From the NCBI GenBank assembly GCA_937917505.1, contig CALDMQ010000179.1, positions 1 through 20,599 on the forward strand: 20,599 bases of DNA, written 5' to 3'. This stretch comes from an uncultured Erysipelotrichaceae bacterium. Lineage in GTDB: Bacteria; Bacillota_I; Bacilli_A; Erysipelotrichales; Coprobacillaceae. A program made the position numbers and the translations under genes. This document shows, one piece after another, positions 6,686 to 13,260 of this stretch. The notes under the pieces were generated by a model. It searched no databases. It was not told the DNA's origin and was given only the letters and a program-made list of their open reading frames with translations. Numbering within the stretch: the first letter of the stretch is position 1; every line of letters begins with the position of its first letter.

Positions 6686-6967
6686 CTACTTAAATAAAAA
6701 ATCTAAAACACCTGTGTAATTTGCATATTTTGTCATAGCCACTATGAACAATACTGTAACTCCACCAAAGAATACCAACCAAAGTGGTATATATGGTGCA
6801 ACTATATCTTCGTGTTCTTCATCTGACAAATAAGCATAACTTCTCCAATGCGACATTGCACTAAACATGATTAGAAGTACACACATTAACAAAATATAAG
6901 GATGAAAACCAGAAGTAATACACCAAAAAAACGAACAAACAGCCAACGCTAATAACAAATATTCCAT
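6686..6967 (-). CDS. small three-helix membrane protein
   Basis: 93 residues from ATG 6967 (MEYLLLALAV). Two hydrophobic segments are close together at about 2-18 and 22-40, then an acidic loop (LSDEEHEDIVAP), then a third helix around LWLVFFGGVTVLFIVAM. The last residues are GVLDFLFK. AAAGGG lies twelve bases upstream; a longer TTG-started reading from 7012 would begin inside the terminator palindrome of the preceding gene and is less likely. It is the last gene before the terminator-rich region. No family recognised; probably an element accessory protein. Confidence 0.6.
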   Translation of the reverse strand: MEYLLLALAVCSFFWCITSGFHPYILLMCVLLIMFSAMSHWRSYAYLSDEEHEDIVAPYIPLWLVFFGGVTVLFIVAMTKYANYTGVLDFLFK

Positions 6968-7004
6968 AACATTTAATATCCCTTTCTTTCTAAAATATAA
7001 AAAA

Positions 7005-7020
7005 TAGGTCAATTGACCTA
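7005..7020 (-). terminator. 16-bp perfect palindrome acting as terminator-like hairpin
   Basis: TAGGTCAATTGACCTA is a perfect palindrome that includes the stop codon of the 7018-7392 gene and is followed on the minus strand by TTTTTTATATTTT. As RNA it forms a six-pair stem with an AATT loop; as DNA it could also be an operator. Confidence 0.5.
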
Positions 7021-7392
7021 CTTTACATCATACATATAAATTATTCTTTTTAAAATATATTCATCAAGGGGAAAGAAACAATCATCATCTTCTTTTAAAA
7101 GTATTCCGTATCTACATGATATATCAATACGAATTTTATCATAACAATTTAAAATATCATCAGAACCAGAAATACCAATACAGTATATTATATGTCTTAA
7201 AGTATCATCTAATTTACGTTCATAATAATTATATGACCTTAAAAAATTATTTGCATAACACCAAGACTTAATATCATTATTTGGTTTTAGATAAAGTTTT
7301 CTTTGAAAATGTCGTAGTAAAGTATCTCTTTTACCTTCTGACAATATCCAATACTTTTCACTTCTCCAAGTTCTTTTAATCAAATCACACAT
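7018..7392 (-). CDS. hypothetical protein, 124 residues
   Basis: Begins MCDLIKRTWRSEKYWILSEGKRD and ends IIYMYDVK. It is soluble, basic at the N-terminus, with aromatic and Cys residues scattered (WCYANNFLRSYNYYERK; LNCYDKIRIDISCRYG). ATG 7392 is taken because GAGGTGAGGG precedes it; a GTG nine bases upstream lies within that site. It sits 30 bases after the lipoprotein gene in the same direction, so it is probably co-transcribed with it and ended by the 7005-7020 hairpin. I do not recognise it. Confidence 0.55.
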   Translation of the reverse strand: MCDLIKRTWRSEKYWILSEGKRDTLLRHFQRKLYLKPNNDIKSWCYANNFLRSYNYYERKLDDTLRHIIYCIGISGSDDILNCYDKIRIDISCRYGILLKEDDDCFFPLDEYILKRIIYMYDVK

Positions 7393-7422
7393 TTCCCTCA
7401 CCTCTTTTTTATTTTAAAAGAA

Positions 7423-8658
7423 TTATCTACTGTTAATTGCAACCCAATTATTACCACATTTTGCGACAGCCAACTTTGTCCTATTTTCTTTCATAAGTAT
7501 ATTTCTATGAGCAGTAGAGTTCATCCATTCTTTTACTGCTTCACTTGCAGGATAATAACCACTATCCTGTTTAGTAAGGACTTCTCCTAATCTATAATTA
7601 GGGTCATATTTATCTAAACCATCATGAGAAAAATCTTTTACTACTTCTTTCGCTCTTAATAATGCAATTCTTTCACACTCGCTATCCCAGACTGCCTCTG
7701 GTAGTCCCCTTTTTCTCCTTTCAGCATTGATTAAATTGAAAGCCTCTCTTGATGTTTGAGGTGTCTTTGATGTTGAACTTCCACCACCAGAAGGTCTTGA
7801 AGGTTTTACAACTGTTACAGTTTCATTTTTTCCAGTAGTAGGATTTTTAATTGTTTGAGTTGTTGTACTACTTCCTTTTGGAACTGATTTAACAGTTACC
7901 TCACAAGTTGCATTGACACCATTTGCTGATACTGTAATAGTTGTTGTACCTTTTTTCTTTGCTACAACCTTACCACTTTCACTTACAGTAGCAACACTAC
8001 TATTAGATGAATTAAAAGTGGCTTTTGTATCTTTACCTTTGATTGTTGGTTTTAATACAAAACTTTCTTTAACGTATACACTTTTTGAAGTTTCATCCAA
8101 CTTGATTTCTGGTTTTTTTACATTGATTGTTACTTCTTTTGTTTCAGTGTTTTTACCTTCATCAGTTACTGTTACTGTTGCTTTATAAGAACCTTCTTTT
8201 GTATAATCTACATTCTTATCATCACCTGTAATTGTCACTTGAGATAAATCATCTGCTTCAAACAATTTTGTAAAATCCACTTTCACATCTTTGTAAGTAT
8301 CTACACTATCTTTAAAATCTTTAAATACTGGTTTTGTTGTATCTTTAACAGATACATTGACTTCTACTTCTTCATCATCATAAGTCAATTTGACTTTATA
8401 ATCACCTATTGGTTGATAATCTTTATTTTCTACTTTTTTATCACCAACGATTTCTAACTTTGTTTCTGCTAAGATTTTTGCAAGTTCATCTTTATCAGAT
8501 TTTTCATTGTTTAAATAATCAGCAACATTAGTTGAAATGGGTGTTCCAAATTCAACTTTCATATCATCTTTGACATTTAACGATTGACTACATCCTGTTA
8601 ATAAAGGTGCTGTCACAGTCAATGCGATCATAGTTTTTAAAACATTTGCTTTTTTCAT
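7423..8658 (-). CDS. secreted lipoprotein with Ig-like repeats and a C-terminal CAP domain
   Basis: 411 residues from ATG 8658. The N-terminus MKKANVLKTMIALTVTAPL leads to a lipobox LLTGC (Cys23), so the protein is lipid-anchored outside the membrane. Two bacterial Ig-like modules of DUF5011 type follow (about 30-105 and 110-182, with KDTTKPVFKDF and KEGSYKATVTVTDEGKN). Then comes a Big_2-like module (about 185-258; SSVATVSESGKVVAKKKGTT), a Ser/Gly/Thr linker, and a CAP/SCP domain (about 304-411) with FSHDG, LGEVL, AVKEWMNSTAHRNILM and the final strand NWVAINS. The CAP domain keeps the usual His/Glu positions; its activity in bacteria is mostly unknown. The start overlaps the upstream stop as ATGA, so it is coupled to the membrane protein gene; an ATG at 8670 would touch the ribosome binding site. 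Probably surface cargo of the element. Confidence 0.88.
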   Translation of the reverse strand: MKKANVLKTMIALTVTAPLLTGCSQSLNVKDDMKVEFGTPISTNVADYLNNEKSDKDELAKILAETKLEIVGDKKVENKDYQPIGDYKVKLTYDDEEVEVNVSVKDTTKPVFKDFKDSVDTYKDVKVDFTKLFEADDLSQVTITGDDKNVDYTKEGSYKATVTVTDEGKNTETKEVTINVKKPEIKLDETSKSVYVKESFVLKPTIKGKDTKATFNSSNSSVATVSESGKVVAKKKGTTTITVSANGVNATCEVTVKSVPKGSSTTTQTIKNPTTGKNETVTVVKPSRPSGGGSSTSKTPQTSREAFNLINAERRKRGLPEAVWDSECERIALLRAKEVVKDFSHDGLDKYDPNYRLGEVLTKQDSGYYPASEAVKEWMNSTAHRNILMKENRTKLAVAKCGNNWVAINSR

Positions 8659-9326
8659 TTTCTTTTCCATCCTTTCAATTTTAAATTAAACCAATCAATA
8701 ATTTTTTCTAAATTACTTTTATCATTTAAGAGTGCAGGTTTTTCTTCATCAATACCATCTGAACCTTTAGGATTTTGAATCATCGTATAAAATTTGTACA
8801 AATCAATATTTTCTTGTTCACTTATTTTACCTTTTGCATACAAAGGCAAGGCAATTTGATAAAACTCTTTTATTATTTTCTCATTATCAAGCTTAAATCT
8901 AATAACAACTGAATTCACTCCCGTAAAAACATATACAATCAACGGAATTTCAATTGCCACTAAAACATCTATATAAAATTTATTTTCCGTTTTGAAAAAA
9001 AGATAGAAATCAATAGATTCAGCATAACGAAACCAAAATAATAATGCCAAAGAAACTATTAATATGGAAACCATAATAAATAATGCACTTCTTTTAAAAC
9101 TTTTAACCTTTTTCCTCGTATGAATTGATGCTACCAAATATCTACAATATTTTATTTTTTCTTGTACTTCCTGATCAACATCATTATTTTCATCTTTATT
9201 ACTATCTTCAACCACAATTGATTCTTGAATATTCTTAATAGATTCTTTCATTTCTACAACTGATTCCTTAATTTCTTTTAATTCATTTTTCTTATAAAAT
9301 AAACATCCTTTAATTTTATCCAACAT
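8655..9326 (-). CDS. two-helix membrane protein with N-terminal coiled coil
   Basis: 223 residues. Positions about 12-45 are heptad-like (ELKEIKESVVEMKESIKNIQESI), a likely coiled coil, followed by an acidic stretch (EDSNKDENNDVDQEVQ). Two membrane helices follow, ALFIMVSILIVSLALLFWF and VLVAIEIPLIVYVFTGVNSVV, and then a soluble charged C-terminal third ending LKGWKRK. AGAGAGGAAATTATAAGT precedes the ATG. It overlaps the lipoprotein gene by four bases, so the two products may work together at the envelope. No family recognised. Confidence 0.65.
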   Translation of the reverse strand: MLDKIKGCLFYKKNELKEIKESVVEMKESIKNIQESIVVEDSNKDENNDVDQEVQEKIKYCRYLVASIHTRKKVKSFKRSALFIMVSILIVSLALLFWFRYAESIDFYLFFKTENKFYIDVLVAIEIPLIVYVFTGVNSVVIRFKLDNEKIIKEFYQIALPLYAKGKISEQENIDLYKFYTMIQNPKGSDGIDEEKPALLNDKSNLEKIIDWFNLKLKGWKRK

Positions 9327-9430
9327 ACTTATAATTTCCTCTCTTTTCTACAATATAAATTAATTATAGAATATGTTGAAGTATAAAAATATATTAATTT
9401 TAGTTCTTACATTTTTTCACTACATTTTTA

Positions 9431-9448
9431 CATGGCAACTTTGCCATG
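9431..9448. repeat. dispersed palindrome, copy 2
   Basis: CATGGCAACTTTGCCATG, arms of eight with CT in the centre. It lies six bases past the restored stop of the frameshifted gene and about 105 bases 5' of the gene at 8655-9326. No T-tract follows on either strand, so it is not an ordinary terminator. Confidence 0.85.
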
Positions 9449-9453
9449 TTAAC

Positions 9454-9986
9454 TTATAAAGAAAAATCATTTATATCTTTCTCAAGTGTAAGTCGTTGAT
9501 CAAGGAATATTTTTATCGTTGGTAATATATCTTCTTGCTTTACTTGTTCTTGAATCACGTATTCCATATCATCATAAGGCTCTCCAAAAAAATCATTTTA
9601 GCAAGCATTTTATTTTGATCTTCTTTTTTAGGAAAATACTTTTCAAATAATGCAACAGATTTATAATAGCACCTAATACAGTTTTCCTTTTTCTCGTTTG
9701 TAAAATCATTGAGGTCTACCTCATCAGCATACACGATAAATTCATCTGGTTTTAAAAAATTAGAATTAGCACCAATCATAAAATATACTTCATCATTAAT
9801 TTTTTTCTGAAACTCATAGTATTCCGTTTCTACAAATCCCATTTTTTCTAACTCGTTGAATATTTCTTGATCTACGAGTGGTAATAAACTTCTTCGATAA
9901 CGTTGCAGGCTTTCTCTCCTGCGTTTTCTTTCTTCATGTGATAGCAAATTTCTATGACACCGTCTCATATTTGTTTTATTATTCAT
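9454..9986 (-). pseudogene. hypothetical element protein split by a frameshift in a T run
   Basis: The first reading frame runs from ATG 9986 (AAAGGA upstream) through MNNKTNMRRCHRNLLSHEER, a very basic Arg-rich start, and a mixed alpha/beta middle, and closes at 9555 after MIFLESLMMIWNT. At the run of seven T (complement of 9586-9592) a minus-one shift continues as GEPYDDMEYVIQEQVKQED and ends EKDINDFSL at 9454, the tail shared with two other element proteins. So the restored product is about 177 residues and the second part is real coding sequence. The frame sequence T-TTT-TTG fits a bacterial slippery heptamer, but no helper signal is obvious. It may be a recent mutation, a phase-variable run, a sequencing error, or programmed frameshifting. 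Function unknown. Confidence 0.65.
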
Positions 9987-10026
9987 TATTTTTTCCTTTC
10001 TTCTCAATATATAAATTAAAAATCAA

Positions 10027-10042
10027 ATGGCAACTTTGCCAT
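10027..10042. repeat. dispersed palindrome, copy 3
   Basis: ATGGCAACTTTGCCAT with the outermost C:G pair of other copies lost. It lies seven bases past the stop of the gene at 10049-10768 and about 40 bases 5' of the frameshifted gene. Confidence 0.8.
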
Positions 10043-10048
10043 ATTGAT

Positions 10049-10768
10049 CTACAAAGAAAAATCATCATCTATTTTTACTTCAGTAAATTCAAAACCAGCT
10101 TTTTTTAAATGCTGATAAAACTCATTCCTTCTTTCTAGTTCTAACTGGTCCATACATAAGAAATAATGATTTCTACCATCAGTAAGGATTTTACCACATA
10201 CAAGTTCTATTTCCTCATCAGATAAACAAACTGAATCTAAACCATCTCCTCTAAGATCTTCATGCTTAACCACAACTACATTTCCAACGAGAGGATACTC
10301 ATAAACACTTTGACCATCTAACAACCAAAATGTAGGTTTCTGATGTTTTAATATACCTTCATCATCAACATAAGCAGCTAAATTTTCTTTACCAAAATCA
10401 ACATATGTTACTATATCAAAACTATCTCCAACTGCTTCTCTTAATGTTTCATATTCAATAACATATCCATCATTTTCAATAATCTCAACTTGTAATTGTT
10501 CATCCTCATCTACATAAAATTTTAAAAATTTATTTGCTTTCTCTCTAGTAAATTCTAAATCTTTTACTTCTAAAATACACTCATAATCTTCACTGTTATC
10601 CCTTCTCTTGAAATCTATTATTTTACCTAATTTTAATAATCTATCTTTTGAACTCATTAAATTATCTATGCTTTTAAAACTGTCATTAACCATTCCGTAA
10701 TAATTTCCATCAATATACATTTCATAAGCCTCTCCAATACTATATAATTCTACTTTTAATTTTCTCAT
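10049..10768 (-). CDS. DUF3846-like protein of mobile elements
   Basis: 239 residues. The N-terminal half (MRKLKVELYSIGEAYEMYID... to about 120) is a charged, unrecognised domain. The C-terminal half, about 130-205 (AYVDDEGILKHQKPTF, YPLVGNVVVVKHEDL, LSDEEIELV), has the layout of DUF3846 proteins. These are common in conjugative elements and phages of Firmicutes and have no agreed function. It ends EVKIDDDFSL, the acidic-Phe-Ser-Leu tail seen in two other proteins here. GAGGTAATTATTAG precedes the ATG. It is flanked by palindrome copies 3 and 4. Confidence 0.65.
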   Translation of the reverse strand: MRKLKVELYSIGEAYEMYIDGNYYGMVNDSFKSIDNLMSSKDRLLKLGKIIDFKRRDNSEDYECILEVKDLEFTREKANKFLKFYVDEDEQLQVEIIENDGYVIEYETLREAVGDSFDIVTYVDFGKENLAAYVDDEGILKHQKPTFWLLDGQSVYEYPLVGNVVVVKHEDLRGDGLDSVCLSDEEIELVCGKILTDGRNHYFLCMDQLELERRNEFYQHLKKAGFEFTEVKIDDDFSL

Positions 10769-10823
10769 CTAATAATTACCTCACTTTATAATTTTTACCA
10801 CCAACAACACATCTATTTTTTAA

Positions 10824-10841
10824 CATGGCAACTTTGCCATG
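10824..10841. repeat. dispersed palindrome, copy 4
   Basis: CATGGCAACTTTGCCATG with flanks TAA/TTA that extend the symmetry to 24 bases apart from the central pair. It lies 13 bases past the stop of the first XRE regulator and 56 bases 5' of the DUF3846-like gene. Confidence 0.85.
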
Positions 10842-10854
10842 TTATTTTTCTTAA

Positions 10855-11043
10855 TCAAATAATTTCATTGATATCTACTTCTAACGCTTTAGCTATTGCT
10901 TTTACTGTTTCTATTCTTGGATTAGTTGTAATAGCTTTTTCAATATCTCTTAAAGTAGCCTTAGGAATATTAGATTTTATAGCTAGCATATATCGACTCA
11001 AGTTTTTTTCTTTTCTTAATTCAATGATCTTTTTAATATTCAT
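10855..11043 (-). CDS. XRE-family helix-turn-helix regulator A
   Basis: 62 residues, essentially only the DNA-binding domain. MNIKKIIELRKEKNLSRYML begins it, followed by the turn and recognition helix KSNIPKATLRDIEKA, and it ends TVKAIAKALEVDINEII. This is the Cro/CI fold of small repressors, acting as a dimer on a short dyad. ATG 11043 is used because AAAGGAATAG precedes it; a TTG eight codons earlier would include the binding site. A dyad lies in its promoter, shared with the divergent membrane gene at 11140, so it probably controls itself and that gene. It is a paralogue of regulator B (12542-12730), with an identical C-terminal 17 residues. Confidence 0.88.
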   Translation of the reverse strand: MNIKKIIELRKEKNLSRYMLAIKSNIPKATLRDIEKAITTNPRIETVKAIAKALEVDINEII

Positions 11044-11088
11044 TATTAATCTATTCCTTTCGTTCAAATTTTATTAAATATTGTTATA

Positions 11089-11104
11089 GTATGGAATCCC
11101 ATAC
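11089..11104. promoter_or_regulatory. dyad operator in a divergent promoter region
   Basis: GTATGG-AATC-CCATAC lies midway between regulator A (minus) and the plus-strand gene at 11140. On the minus strand TATAAC follows it directly, and on the plus strand TATAAT (11115-11120) starts ten bases further on, so a protein bound here would block both. Regulator A is the likely binder (inference). Confidence 0.5.
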
Positions 11105-11139
11105 TTTTTTAATATATAATAAATATAGAGGTGATTTAT

Positions 11140-11778
11140 TTGGATTCAAACAATATACACGTAATTAATATTCTTAGTCCTATTTTTGCTGCTATAATAA
11201 CTTCTCTTTCATTAGGAAATATTATTACTGCTTGGTTAAACAAATATTTAGAGCATAATAATAAGATTGAAACCATAGATATAGAAAGATATAACCTTTA
11301 TAAAGATATTTATTTTAATGGAGTTAAGGATGGGATTAGAAATATGATCCCCATCGAACAGTCTAAACAATATTTTTTAAATTTATATTCATACTTATTA
11401 ATACATGATGAACTATCAATTTTATTAAGTGAACAAGTATTAATACTCTTAAATAAATACAACAAAACAACCGATGAAAAACAACTTAAAATTTTACAAA
11501 AAAGAATTGAAAACGATTTTAATATAATAAAAAAGAAATTTGGATCTCCATTTTCAATAAGAAAAGATAAATTTAAATATTTAATCGCACTTTTTGGTGT
11601 CATATTTTTTTCATTCACAATAATCATCTTGATTGTTTCTGCTTATGCATATTCTCAAATCCCCAACATAGATTATAGTATTCTTTTAATAATTATTTAT
11701 TCTATTATTTTAACCTTAACACTAACTTGGCGATTAGGTTCTTATCTATATAAAAATGCATATATTTTTGATATATAA
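11140..11778 (+). CDS. membrane protein divergent from regulator A
   Basis: 212 residues, the only long plus-strand gene within the element. A hydrophobic N-terminal segment (INILSPIFAAIITSLSLGNIITAWL, about 9-33) is followed by a helical soluble middle (about 35-145), which includes NKYNKTTDEKQLKILQKRIENDF. Two C-terminal membrane helices follow, around YLIALFGVIFFSFTIIILIVSAYAY and YSILLIIIYSIILTLTLTW. The TTG at 11140 is chosen because GAGGTG lies six bases upstream; GTG 11131 is inside that site. A membrane protein paired with a small XRE repressor suggests an inserted, self-regulated module. No family recognised; superinfection immunity or phage defence are only guesses. Confidence 0.65.
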   Translation: MDSNNIHVINILSPIFAAIITSLSLGNIITAWLNKYLEHNNKIETIDIERYNLYKDIYFNGVKDGIRNMIPIEQSKQYFLNLYSYLLIHDELSILLSEQVLILLNKYNKTTDEKQLKILQKRIENDFNIIKKKFGSPFSIRKDKFKYLIALFGVIFFSFTIIILIVSAYAYSQIPNIDYSILLIIIYSIILTLTLTWRLGSYLYKNAYIFDI

Positions 11779-11916
11779 TTTATAATAGATATTTCACTCT
11801 ATAAAACAAAGGAATTCAAGACCAAATATTTAATATGCTATTCAAGAGTTCATTTCATCTATGTTAACGACAATATTTTTGTTTTTTACATGTTAAATTT
11901 GCTGTCTTTCATTTTA

Positions 11917-12483
11917 TTAAAGTAAAAAATCTAATTCTGAATCATTTGGAATAGTAATAATAACAGCATAATTTTTTTCTTCCGAATCTAATATACCTTT
12001 CAAATACCAAACTTTTTCAAACAGACTAGGTTCAACTTTTTTAATTGTTTGGAACGTCACACTTGCTTCACAATCTTTTAGTTGATATTTAACATTGTCA
12101 TCATTTTCATTAAAAATCTTATGTGATAACATACCATCATCTACAACAAATAAATTTATTAATCTATCATTAGTACCTTTTAACTTTTCTATACTAAAAT
12201 ACTTTTCTTCACTTATCTTTTTTAAATCATAAGTTACACTTACGGGTTTATCTTTATTATAATCAGCCGTCGTCATTCCACAAATAAATCCTAAAAAAAG
12301 AAACACACCGACTCCTAAAATCAAACTAGAAAAAACGTACCAAGTTAAAGTCGTACCATATGATTTAAATACATTAAGTATTTCCTTCAAATGAATATCT
12401 TCGTTAAATTCTTTTGTTAATATATATGATTTGTATACCTCAATAAAATAAGCAATAAACAATCCTATAATTAAATACAACAT
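11917..12483 (-). CDS. two-helix membrane protein with exported domain
   Basis: 188 residues. Helix one is at the very N-terminus (MLYLIIGLFIAYFIEVYKSYI), then a short loop with LKEILNVFKSYGTT, and helix two about 46-69 (WYVFSSLILGVGVFLFLGFICG). A hydrophilic domain of about 115 residues follows (VSVTYDLKKISEEKYFSIEK..., CEASVTFQTIKKVEP), ending SELDFLL, close to the DFSL tail of other element proteins. The start is the ATG after GGTGGGTGATTAAGA. Palindrome copy 5 lies 29 bases upstream, and the gene probably belongs to the same minus-strand operon as regulator B. Function unknown. Confidence 0.6.
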   Translation of the reverse strand: MLYLIIGLFIAYFIEVYKSYILTKEFNEDIHLKEILNVFKSYGTTLTWYVFSSLILGVGVFLFLGFICGMTTADYNKDKPVSVTYDLKKISEEKYFSIEKLKGTNDRLINLFVVDDGMLSHKIFNENDDNVKYQLKDCEASVTFQTIKKVEPSLFEKVWYLKGILDSEEKNYAVIITIPNDSELDFLL

Positions 12484-12511
12484 TCTTAATCACCCACCAT
12501 ATTTTTTCAAA

Positions 12512-12529
12512 CATGGCAACTTTGCCATG
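12512..12529. repeat. dispersed palindrome, copy 5
   Basis: CATGGCAACTTTGCCATG with AA/TT flanks, 12 bases past the stop of regulator B and 29 bases 5' of the gene at 11917-12483. The spacing relative to regulator B matches that of copy 4 relative to regulator A. Confidence 0.85.
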
Positions 12530-12541
12530 TTCTTTTAATAA

Positions 12542-12730
12542 TCAAATAATTTCATTAATATCAACTTCTAATGCTTTGGCTATTGCTTTTACAGTACTAA
12601 TCTTAGGATCTTTATTTGGCTCATTGATTAATCGGTTAATTGTACTTTCATTTATACCAGTCATCTTTGACAATTTATAACGACTGATATTTTTTTCTTT
12701 CAATATAATTAATAATTTTTCAATGTTCAT
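12542..12730 (-). CDS. XRE-family helix-turn-helix regulator B
   Basis: 62 residues: MNIEKLLIILKEKNISRYKL, then KMTGINESTINRLINEPNKD with the recognition helix, and the tail TVKAIAKALEVDINEII identical to regulator A. AGGGGTGTTATAT precedes ATG 12730. Unlike regulator A it lies inside an operon, 11 bases after the gene at 12742-13008, and has no dyad of its own. The recognition helices of A and B differ (KATLRDIEKA against ESTINRLINE), so they should bind different sites. Both genes are followed at the same distance by a palindrome copy, so the gene-plus-palindrome block looks duplicated. Confidence 0.88.
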   Translation of the reverse strand: MNIEKLLIILKEKNISRYKLSKMTGINESTINRLINEPNKDPKISTVKAIAKALEVDINEII

Positions 12731-12741
12731 ATATAACACCC

Positions 12742-13008
12742 CTATCTTAAATATCGTTCTATTCCAATAGCCTTCATATGATTTTCTAAATCTTTATCTG
12801 TCCATTCTTCAATTTTAAAATCATGATTATAGAAAAAACGTGTTTCATGACTTTTTAATTTATTCATGTGATTTTCAGCACCTTTTTTTGTTTTGAATAC
12901 TTTAGGTTTTCTCTTATTGATTTTATCGCTACTATTACAATAACATCTTACATCACCATCAACAAAAGATGAATAAATTTCATTTCCATTAAACTTTATT
13001 ACATACAT
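12742..13008 (-). CDS. hypothetical protein, 88 residues
   Basis: MYVIKFNGNEIYSSFVDGDV is followed by a basic middle KPKVFKTKKGAENHMNKLK and an acidic end. The K-V-F-K-T-K-K-G-A-E-N-H pattern is of a kind common in small phage and plasmid proteins that I cannot assign. AAAGGAGTGAAAAAAG upstream is a very good ribosome binding site. It lies directly between the 51-residue gene and regulator B in one direction, all with short gaps, which indicates an operon. Confidence 0.65.
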   Translation of the reverse strand: MYVIKFNGNEIYSSFVDGDVRCYCNSSDKINKRKPKVFKTKKGAENHMNKLKSHETRFFYNHDFKIEEWTDKDLENHMKAIGIERYLR

Positions 13009-13056
13009 CTTTTTTCACTCCTTTTCATAAACGACAAATAAAAACAATTTATTTTT

Positions 13057-13212
13057 TTAATTCAGTAACCCTTTTTCCTTAGATTTTATCAAAATATATC
13101 CTTTTTCTAAGATTTTTTTCTTTATCGCTTTTTTATTAATGATTGATACTTTTCCATGATAAATTTTTCTTAATATATGATCCTGACTTTTACCTTTTAT
13201 AATGTATTTCAT
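13057..13212 (-). CDS. small basic protein, 51 residues
   Basis: ATG 13212 follows GAGGAGAAAGAAGT, a strong ribosome binding site. The product starts MKYIIKGKSQDHILRKIYHG, is very rich in Lys and Ile, and ends KSKEKGLLN. It fills the gap between palindrome copy 6 (25 bases upstream) and the 88-residue gene. A size and charge like this suits a nucleic-acid-binding accessory protein, but that is a guess. Confidence 0.55.
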   Translation of the reverse strand: MKYIIKGKSQDHILRKIYHGKVSIINKKAIKKKILEKGYILIKSKEKGLLN

Positions 13213-13236
13213 ACTTCTTTCTCCTCATATTTATAA

Positions 13237-13254
13237 CATGGCAACTTTGCCATG
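13237..13254. repeat. dispersed palindrome, copy 6
   Basis: CATGGCAACTTTGCCATG with AA/TT flanks. It lies six bases past the stop of the TOPRIM gene and 25 bases 5' of the 51-residue gene, just before that gene's ribosome binding site. Confidence 0.85.
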
Positions 13255-13260
13255 TTGTCT

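Noticed and set aside
7005..7020. Operator for the small membrane gene
   Set aside because: The following TTTTTT on the coding strand and position over the previous stop codon make a terminator more likely; kept as such.
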